NCBI RefSeq assembly: GCF_024713975.1 | Contig: NC_091113.1 | Coordinates: forward strand, 12,784,501 to 12,848,500 | Reading direction: 5' to 3' | DNA: 64,000 nucleotides | Source: Paralichthys olivaceus | Lineage: Eukaryota; Chordata; Actinopteri; Pleuronectiformes; Paralichthyidae | Shown: piece by piece, positions 55,848 through 64,000 of the stretch | Layout: the number at the start of each line of letters is the position of its first letter | Position numbering within the stretch: position 1 is the stretch's first letter | Translations under genes and position numbers: made by a program | The notes under the pieces: model-generated | What the model saw: only the letters and a program-made list of their open reading frames with translations | The model's database searches: none | Told to the model about the DNA's origin: nothing

Positions 55848-56234
55848 GAACTACTGCTCCTGTCCTGATACTCCTTTCTTCGAGAGGAAAGACGACATAA
55901 AAAAAAAATCAGACGATCCCATCACCATTTTAAAAATCATTGAGTGCTCCTTTGTCCAAGTAATGTATTTTAACTGCAAGGTACATCACTGCTCCTGTTG
56001 ACTGCAGCTAAGATCAAGGGGAAAGACAACATCCCAGTTGCTATATGGCTATGTGAGCCTTCATTCATCTATGTGGTTTAGCATCAATGGAGTGCATGCT
56101 TGATTGAATTAATCATTGTTGCTGGAGCTAAGAATACTCTTGGATATGTGGGCAACAAACAGTTATTATCCCGATCAGAAGCATGCAGCACACTGTAAGC
56201 TGATCACTAGTGGGTTGAACAAATTTAGATGGTT

Positions 56235-56345
56235 TACAAGAGGTATGACTTCAGACATGCACTGAACTCGACAGTTCCTCTGTATTTTCTCCGGAGGAGG
56301 TGCATGTGTGAACGCAAATGTCAGAGTAAGATGCTCCGCAATTTC
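56235..56345. repeat. Fragment of the CAGACATG repeat family
   Basis: CTTCAGACATGCACTGAACT and TGTGTGAACGCAAATGTCAG match the element at 57045-57615. Lies in tnrc6b 5' intron DNA. Confidence 0.5.
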
Positions 56346-57044
56346 TGCAGACTTTTCTCCACCGGGCCTCCCTGTATAACGCTCATAGAAATTCAGGAGA
56401 ACACAGGACCCCGGCTGGATTCACTGCGAGCGAGTGTGCAGATTAACTGCAGATGTAAAAAATGAAAAACAAAATAATGCGAAGCCCCACACTTAGAAGA
56501 CACAGACGAAGATGTCAAGAGAGTTTGTGTTGATAAGAGCTGACGACAGTGTCTGTGTGTTGTCACGAAAATCACGTGATCTCCTCAGTGGAGTTAATGC
56601 GTCGCTTCCTGCCTCTGTCTGCACCCGGCTGCTCCACCTCTTGTCTGAATAATGTGGAGGATTTGTTGCAGTTAAGAAGAGAACCTCCTGCTGCGTTGTG
56701 CATGTGTGAAAGGCAAAACTACTCAGCCAATGCTCCAGATTTTACCCACAGGTCATGTCTGAAAACGGCTCTAGTCAGCCAGCTCATCTTGCCAGCAGAC
56801 TGACTGGATCTGCATGTGGTCAGCTGAAGGTTTGAGACCCATGCTTGTGCTTAAATAACTAAATCCTAACAATGGCTGTGGATCAGGAGGGACAAACAGT
56901 GGGCTAATGCTTCTTGGACACAGGCCAGAACTGATAGCTCCTGGTCAGGTAGCCTGGGCCAGGGTGTCTGAAGTTGAAATCCCAAAACACTCAATCACCC
57001 CAGGTACTATCACTGTCCGAGTGCACAACAAGATGAATGTTGCA

Positions 57045-57615
57045 GCCAAGCTGCTTTCAGACATCCACTAAACTCCAGACAATTTACTAAAAATTTCCAG
57101 AGAGGCTGTACGTGAGAACACAAATGTCTGAGGGAGTTGCTCTGGACATTTTCTAGAACTTTTTCAGCCAGCCCCTGTGTAAAATTTCCACAAAATGTCA
57201 AACTTAGCCGATGTCTGAAAAAAATCCAACCAATTGATTGGGTGTGTTAAGACATTTCTAATATGCAACAGATGCAAAACTTAAAAAACAAAAAGAATTC
57301 AAACATCTCTGGCTGAAAAAGAAGCGCCATACACATAGTCAGCACATAGAGCAGACCAAGATTTGAAAACAACAAGATTCAACAGCTTTGGGTGATTCCG
57401 GCTGCCGCCAGTGTTATGTTGTAAAACAGAATGAATACGCCATGTCCTGTCTCTTACATGCTCGCCCCAAGTGCCACCCCTAACAATGTCCTGTTCTGGA
57501 CATGATCCTGCTGTTGTGAAAGCATTTGAGCAGGTCAATCTCCTGCTGAGTTTTTTCATCTGTGAAAAGGCAAATCCAATTTTCCGGACATTTTCTGGAG
57601 TTCATGTCTAATATC
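57045..57615. mobile_element. Probable non-autonomous DNA transposon in tnrc6b first intron
   Basis: The left end reads TTTCAGACATCCACTAAACT, CCAGACAATTT. The right end, reverse-complemented, reads TAGACATGAACTCCAGAAAA, TGTCCGG. These are imperfect inverted ends of about 30 bp. No transposase is present. Related fragments lie at 56235-56345, 48050-48145 and 62235-62385. Confidence 0.55.
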
Positions 57616-58761
57616 AGCTCAAGATGGAGTGTGAGCAAGTCTTCAGGGTTCTACTCTTTGATAGCTGAGAGTCAAGACGTGTGCAATCCAGGAACACCAA
57701 ATCATGCACTGTCACTAGGATCCTTAATAAAGGATCAGAGCAGACTGGGCAAATCATACTAACATTATGTCTGACAGAGACATTCACTGTTCACTTGGCA
57801 TTAACAGACTAATAGGCTTAGAAAATGTTGTCACTCAAATGCAATGCAGCCAGGAATGCACTTATTTAAGACAACAGTACAAGATATGGCAACAACCAGA
57901 ATTCCCACAGGATATTAATCATCATATCACCACAATAAAATGTAAATCGTGTGTTGCTTAAGAGAGCACAATGTTTGTGAACGTCGGTGTGTGTCTTTAG
58001 CTGGATTTCGCTCATTGCATTTTCAGGACGCAGGATTCACAGCGTCAAGGAAACGAAACCAACATCCTCCAACCTGAACATTTCTGACCTAAAGCCTGAC
58101 AGATCAGAAACATGTACCGATTGTTACGAGCTGTCAAATCTGCATTCACCTCTGTCCAGCTACCCTTCAAATCACGACCACTGGCTAGTGTTAGCGTTGT
58201 GTTAGCGAGCACCACAGTTCATAGCCAGCTGGTGTCACGGTGTTTTAATATCTGACTTTTCTTGAGCTAAAGCCACAAACGATTGCAAAAAAGGCCCACA
58301 GAGGCAGTGGTGGTTAAAGTCGCTGAAACTGATCCGCGTCTGAACGGAAATAGCAAAGCGACAATTTTGATAGCAGCGGCTGATGAAATTTATCGTCGAT
58401 CGCCAACATCAACGAGTGTCCATACTCGAAAATGCAGAGAAACAGAACAACACGCAAACGATCGACGTGTTAACAACATTAACCTGGTTACCGCTGTTCT
58501 TTTAGCAAGTACATCCACAGCTCTGCTAATACACATCCACAGATACTGCAGCATCGGCGCTAACGCTGTCGGACATTAGCTATCCGGGTAAGCTAACTAA
58601 CCTACTGACAGGCTAACGGCGTTAGCTTGGATAGCGAGCGTTTGCACTTGATTAACGAACAGTTGTGTAGCGGTCATTTCACATGCACACACACATACAC
58701 ATACACACACGACGGCATTGCAAACACCCAGGAGCACACAAGCACACGTCCGGCTACTCAC

Positions 58762-59040
58762 CTTAAGAATCACATATGAAGAAGAGCTAGCGGCGCTAGC
58801 TTAGCTAAAGTGCTTCAGTGCGAATTTTTCTTTTCTAGCTTTTTGAGGCATTCGTCGAGGCTACGAGAACAGCGACGCCCGAGCGGAGAAGTCAAGTAAG
58901 TGGTGGAAAACACAAGCGCAACGAGCTACCGGTGCGTAAATAAGTACTAACGTTGTAATGGTGTAAACCCGAATGTGCAGAAGAATTTGAATTTCAAAGC
59001 GCTGTGGAGTCAGTCAGTTGACGGGCGGCCATTTTGCTGC
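58762..59040 (-). promoter_or_regulatory. tnrc6b 5' UTR exon and shared divergent promoter
   Basis: A non-coding exon ends at 58762 with the donor TTAAG|GTGAGT. Upstream, GGCGGCCATTTTG (about 59025-59035) is a good YY1 site on the minus strand (CAAAATGGCCGCC), typical at start sites. The endonuclease gene begins on the other strand at 59346, so the interval 59040-59345 probably serves both. No TATA box is seen. Confidence 0.6.
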
Positions 59041-59127
59041 TCAGTATGAAGCGTCTCCAATGGGCCGCCTGTGGCAGCTGCGTGGAAGCTCTGTGACTGG
59101 CTGCTTCCTCTGAGAGGGATGCAGCGT

Positions 59128-59130
<3 letters not shown>

Positions 59131-59209
<79 letters not shown>
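59131..59209. repeat. (CA)n microsatellite in the divergent promoter
   Basis: An uninterrupted 79-base CA run, the longest perfect one in the window, between tnrc6b exon 1 and the endonuclease start codon. Confidence 0.97.
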
Positions 59210-59211
<2 letters not shown>

Positions 59212-59345
59212 CTTGACCTTCATAAACTTTTCACTGTGCAGACCATCACCCCCCCTAAATACAACATCCAATAATAATCTCAATCAGAAAAAACACCGCT
59301 GTGATCCCCTGATCCGCCATCGGCTCCGGCCTTCCTCTTGACAGC

Positions 59346-62300
59346 ATGGGCCCGAGGAAGAGAGGAGCGAGGAAGAGGAAAAGTGAAGAGGATCTGGAAG
59401 GAGAGAAGGAAGGAGAGGAGAAAAAAGAGGAGGCCGATCAGAGAGGAGAAAGGACTCGTGGAACCAAGAAGTACATCGGTGCTCATGTTGGGATTCAAGG
59501 TAACATGTATACTCAAATTTATCAATGCTCATTTGCACATTTTTAATTTGCATTGTTTTCATTTCAGTTTGAGATTCTATTTTTTTATTTCTCAGTGTAT
59601 TTACTTGCTGCTTCTGCTTAGTTTTTAGATTCTTGTGTTCTACTTCATTGCTGCTCACTGCTTACCTTAGTAGTTAGTTTTGTTTCCTCTCATGTACCTC
59701 ATGTTTTGGAATAACAATAATCTTCTGGAATCTTGAATTTCTAATGACATCCTCCCCCTTCAAGTATTCACTCAACACACACACACACACACACATACAC
59801 ACTCATAGTTCTTGTGCTGTGTCCTCAGGTGGAATATGGAAAGCAGTGGAGGCCTGCACAGAGATTGGTGGCAGCAGCTTTGCTCTGTTTCTAGGCTCCC
59901 AGCGCACATGGAGGAGGCCTGCCCTGGACCAGACAGCTGCAGCCAAGTTTCGGGAGCAAGTTTCCCTCCAAGGGTTCGACCCAGCTCACATCCTGCCTCA
60001 CGGGTCCTACCTGATGAACTGTGGGTCTCCAAGAGGGTTTGTGATGGATTTCTCACGCTGTTTACCTGCCCTTGTTTTGCATTATTTATTCCCTCTCTCC
60101 AACTTCTCCTCTGACAACCTCCTCTGGTTCGTGTTTCACCCCCTCAGATGTGTTTGAGAAGAGCCAGGCCCTGCTGGTGGAGGAGCTCAGCCGCTGCAGC
60201 CTCCTGGGACTCAACCTCTACAACTTCCACCCCGGATCCTCGCTGGGCTCCATCACCACTGAGCAGTGTGTGGAGAAAATAGCCGGTGCTATTAACCACG
60301 CTCACCAGCAAACACCTGCTGTGGTTACAGGTACAGGGGGTGCACAAAATAACAGAGCACACAGCACTATAAAGTATCATCAAAGTAAATACTAGGGCTG
60401 GGCAATAAAACAAAATCAATATATGTCACAATTTAATTTGATCAATAGAAAGAGCAGTGAAAGCACAGTGAGGAGGTATAATATATAATTGATCCAACAA
60501 ATTTGTAAAATGTTTGTAATCTCTGCTCATAAAGAAGAATTTAAAACTGCAACCTGTACTCAGGAGCAAAAAAGTATTTGCATCTAAAAGAAATAATAAT
60601 GTTACATTTAAAGTGATAATTATCCATATGGACTGATATGAACATTTTCATTCTGAAATAATTCTTGGCCGTATTGAACAGCCTTAGTAAATACCCACTG
60701 GTAAAGCTTATAATATCTGGAAACTCTTGACTGTCAAATGCGCTGCTTCAGATTGGCTGTATGGCTGTTGTATTAAAACGTCTGATTAAATTGCCACATT
60801 TGTGCCTGTTGAGTGATCTTCAACACATGGTGGAATTGCTGTAAAACATAATTACAAAGATGAGTACTATAACAGTCCATATTCAGTTAAATTAGCGGTT
60901 TTAACAAAGGTCTTGTAGCTACTTATAAAAAACTGTAGAAAGAAATACAGGAACTTCAAAACGTAAAAATAACATAACGTAAAATGAGGTCAGATAGTCA
61001 GTGGGGCTGATTTCCACATTTCATTGATAATTTGCATGATGCAAGAGAACACACAAATATTATCTGTGGGTTAAATCATTTTGCATGTAATTAATAAAAT
61101 GAGGCTTCAATATGTTTTGTACCTCTTGAGGAGGATTCATATTTTACCATCACTGCCTCATACAAAACTATTTTGACCTCACATTGACCTGTTTGCCTTA
61201 ACAAGTAACTAGTTGCCTGCAGGCTTGACAGCACTGTTGCGTTACATTTGATTCATGGCACCGACCACAGTCTTTATACCATAACATACCCTAAATGCCA
61301 CTGGTATGAAGAGTATATGTTACAGTGGAATGTCTGCAAATACACTAAAGTAGTAGCAAAGAGGGCTGTGCAAACATATCAATCTAGTATATTGTGGCAG
61401 GTCGACGGTCTTACCTTTGTCCCCTCCTAGTGTTGGAGAACATGAGCGGTCAGGGCAGCACCTTGGGCGGAAAGTTCTCGGAGCTGAAAAGCATCATAGA
61501 CAAAGTGAGAGACCAGACCAGAGTTGGAGTGTGTCTCGATACCTGCCACGCCTTCGCAGCAGGTAAGGTTCACCTTTTTGTCCGGTAAAGTCAGAAGAAG
61601 AACATTAGTGCACCATATCAAGTTTTGGGCGTTTAAAAACAAATTACTTCTTGTACATTCTTCCGAAACATTCATCTTCTTTAAAGTCACACCTTCACTG
61701 AGGCTGCTTGATCTGGTGGAGAAGTGTGTGAATAGCTGCTGGTGGTGTTTGTTTTGTTCTTCTCGTCTCGGTAGGATATGACGTGGCAGCAGAGGGAGGA
61801 GTGAGTGCCATGCTCGATGAGTTTGACCAGGAAGTGGGGCTCCATTTTCTCAAAGCCATCCACCTCAATGACTCTAAAGGTGTAGGCAGAAAACAAAGTC
61901 ACATGCAGCTTTTAACACCGTTAACTACTTTTATTTATCTGATACTGTTTCAAAAAGAACTTTGTGTTTTGCCTTTAGCAGTAGATTGTCTGAATTAGAT
62001 GCGTTCAGAACATTCAGGCAAAGGGAGGCTCCTGGGCAGAGAAAGCAGGAGACAGGACATGACATAGATTTTGTTTATAGCACATCGAACATGGTTGGAG
62101 TAGAAGCTACTGACTCAGCCTTATCTAATTATCATTCCAAGTTGACATCTTTGTCAGTGTCTTCTGTGTGAATAGCTCCTCTTTTCTCCTGAGATATTTG
62201 CGTTATCTTCCAGTTTTGCATTTGTGTTGTGTTGAAACTTCATCAACACGCCCACTTGCTTGATAATTTCCGGACATTTCACCAGGGGGAAACTCAGACT

Positions 62301-63058
62301 CAGACAGTTGCATTCTTACATACAGCCCCTGTGGAAAATGTCTGGAAAATATCCATACATCAGTGCATGTCTGAAAGCAGCTAAACTTGAGATCATTTTT
62401 TTCTGAATTCCACCTCTAATTTAAAATGATAAACAGTGTCTTTGTTGTTTCCATGCAGGTAAACTGGGCTGCAACCTCGATCGCCATGAAGACGTCGGTA
62501 AAGGTCACATCGGAGTTTCTGCTTTCAGAGACATCGTCAATGAGCCGAGACTCGACAACATCCCCCTGATTCTGGAGACACCTGGGCGGTGAGATAAATG
62601 TGGTCACTCACAGCAGTGGAAGACCACAACAACATATCTGTCTATATTACTAAATAGGATTAAAGAGAGATGTTGATGATCTGAATATAATGAGACGAGT
62701 CAACTCAGTTGGCCTCGACCAGGGCTCTTGATATGAAGACTGGAGGGGATTGGAGAGAAGGAGGGTCGCAGCAAATCACTGAAATGACAACTGACAGTGA
62801 GACAAAACAGATTTAAACACAACAGGCATTAAAAGTCATCAAAAGTATTTAACAATGAATTTAAATTTCAAGGTTTGTCAGATATATTCGATCTTCATCT
62901 TTAAATACAGTCTGTGATCTTCATACATGAGCCATATTTTTTTCTTCAATAAAAAGGAAATAAGTTGTAACTCAATTGTTTTGTCCTTTTCCCACAGGCC
63001 AGGATTCGAGTATGCCGAGCAGATTGAATTTCTCTATTCCCTCTGTGAGAAAAACTAA
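59346..63058 (+). CDS. Class II AP endonuclease (endonuclease IV / Nfo / Apn1 family)
   Basis: TIM-barrel, three-zinc enzyme that cleaves DNA 5' of abasic sites in base excision repair. Exons: 59346-59499, 59829-60035, 60148-60330, 61431-61562, 61775-61879, 62459-62588 and 62998-63058. They total 972 nt, giving 323 residues. A Lys/Arg/Glu-rich N-terminus ([15 protein letters not shown]), probably nuclear targeting, precedes the fold [11 protein letters not shown]. All nine metal ligands expected from E. coli Nfo are present: [29 protein letters not shown] (two), IHLNDSK, LDRHED (two) and LILETPG. The frame requires exon 2 to end AAGAG at 60035, but the next bases are GG, not GT; the only nearby GT, one base later, would break the frame. 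So either a GG-AG intron or an extra G in this sequence is present. Family membership is certain; integrity of this allele is not. Confidence 0.93.
60390..60480 (+). repeat. Possible DNA-transposon end in endonuclease intron 3
   Basis: ACTAGGGCTGGGCAATAAAA followed by ATCAATATATGTCACAATTT resembles the start of a common fish repeat (GGGCTGGGC...). Only one end is recognised. The rest of the intron to 61430 shows nothing I can identify. Confidence 0.35.
62235..62385. repeat. Member of the CAGACATG...TCCGG repeat family
   Basis: ATTTCCGGACATTTCACCAG, TACAGCCCCTGTGGAAAATG, TCTGGAAAATATCC and GTGCATGTCTGAAAGCAGC match the element in the tnrc6b first intron. Lies in intron 5 of the endonuclease gene. 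Confidence 0.55.
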
Positions 63059-63257
63059 ACAAATATACATTTAGGGATGAATTAACACTGGCAACGTGAA
63101 CCCTGCAAAACCACAGAGAATTTAAGTTTTTGTCAAGAACCAAAGCGGATGAGGTGTTGGAGGCCGTTCCCCTTTAAACACACACAGAAGTTATGTGGTT
63201 GTGTAATCACAATGTGAAACGTTTCAGCAAGTTATTTGTCTTTGATTGAACTCATTA

Positions 63258-63263
63258 AATAAA
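63258..63263 (+). terminator. Poly(A) signal of the endonuclease IV gene
   Basis: AATAAA 200 bases after the TAA stop (63056-63058), giving a short 3' UTR. Confidence 0.75.
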
Positions 63264-64000
63264 CCTGTTGAGAGAATTTGCCTCGAGTGGGGTTGTGTTG
63301 ATCAGAGAGAGCCAGTAGGGGGCAGCAAGAAAACACAAATGCAGCACAGACACAAAATAAGCCCCTGAGTGTTTTGGTGTTTGATGAAGGCAAACATGGA
63401 GAAACGTTTATGACAGATAAATGGTGCAGATTATATCAAACCTCATACAGTTATTAATGACTTTAATTTGCTGATCTGAGAACATGCCTTTGCAGAATGT
63501 CGATGACCTGTCTTATAAGGGTCTGAGGTCAAATTCACTAAAAATCATTTAAAAAAAATAAAATAAATGCTTCTGTGTTGTACTTGATGAAATGATGCAT
63601 TCATGTCAATTTGACCTGGATATTTAGGAATGAGAAAAAGTAAAAACTATCGCCTCAGCTCGGAATGATGGAAGGCAGACACACACAAACACACCACACA
63701 CACCACCCTCATCCACAGTGAGGTCTCACACTCCTTCACAAATTGCTCCAGCTGTCAAATACCAACACTTTGGTGCAGCTGTTGACCCCCGGGCGGACGT
63801 TGGTCGATAGTCACACCAACTCCAGCACCCCGTGGTGCACATACAACCACACACACACAAACAGGAATCAGAAGACCTGGGAACCTTTCTTTAACTTCAA
63901 ATGGAGGGTGACAAAATTATAAGATGGCAAATATATAAAGAAACAGTGGGGTTGAGGGTTGTGAGTTGTTTCTGTCTGTTGACTTTCACGGTGACTCATG
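63264..64000. other. Intergenic sequence at the right edge
   Basis: No coding exon, RNA gene or clear repeat family is recognised. CA-rich patches are present at 63680-63705 and 63846-63860. Confidence 0.5.

Noticed and set aside
59010-59341. Several His-Thr or Cys-Val repeat open frames
   Set aside because: They are translations of the CA/TG microsatellite and its edges; likewise at 22518-22912, 26827-27206 and 30905-31185.
60026-60036. Alternative donor at AACT|GTGGGT to rescue the endonuclease frame
   Set aside because: It keeps frame but deletes conserved residues (CGSPRD) and is a poor donor; the homology favours the junction at 60035.

Overview
This is a stretch of vertebrate nuclear DNA, almost certainly from a ray-finned (teleost, probably percomorph) fish. 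The evidence is small spliced exons with GT-AG introns, proteins very close to but distinct from their human orthologues, many CA/TG microsatellites, several interspersed repeats that I recognise as common in teleosts, and an endonuclease IV-type gene that mammals lack. I see no bacterial, viral or plasmid-like genes.

Layout: (1) 36-3148, minus strand: 5' two thirds of dmc1 (meiotic recombinase); the 3' exons lie beyond the left edge. (2) 5378-6778, minus: tomm22 (mitochondrial import receptor), complete. (3) about 8400-15140, plus: maff (small Maf bZIP factor), with a non-coding first exon, two coding exons and a 2.3 kb 3' UTR. (4) about 16680-27800, minus: tmem184b (seven-pass membrane protein), complete, tail to tail with maff. 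(5) about 30340-35820 (promoter perhaps near 37200), minus: csnk1e (casein kinase 1 epsilon), complete, with an apparent alternative terminal exon. (6) about 39410-59000, minus: tnrc6b (GW182-family silencing scaffold), complete in 21 coding exons, encoding an unusually long protein of about 2144 residues. (7) 59346-63058, plus: a class II AP endonuclease (endonuclease IV / Nfo / yeast Apn1 family), head to head with tnrc6b; one splice donor is anomalous.

I built each model by hand from splice sites and homology remembered from human proteins. For every complete gene the coding exon lengths sum to a multiple of three with consistent phases, which is an internal check. The human orthologues of six of these genes lie on 22q13.1, so this is a conserved but rearranged synteny block. 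The genes are functionally unrelated (meiosis and DNA repair, protein import, stress transcription, membrane traffic, circadian/Wnt kinase, miRNA silencing), so no operon-like cooperation should be inferred.

I do not see a wholly new biological system. The most useful observations are: a probable U12-type (minor spliceosome) intron in dmc1; a GG instead of GT donor, or a one-base insertion, in the endonuclease IV gene; a stop-containing cassette exon in csnk1e with a long CA repeat starting 17 bases past its donor; a perfect 12-bp hairpin and a hAT-like MITE in the maff 3' UTR; paired E2F-type sites at the dmc1 promoter; and clusters of GCTAGC/GCTAAC/TTAGC words at several of the promoters.
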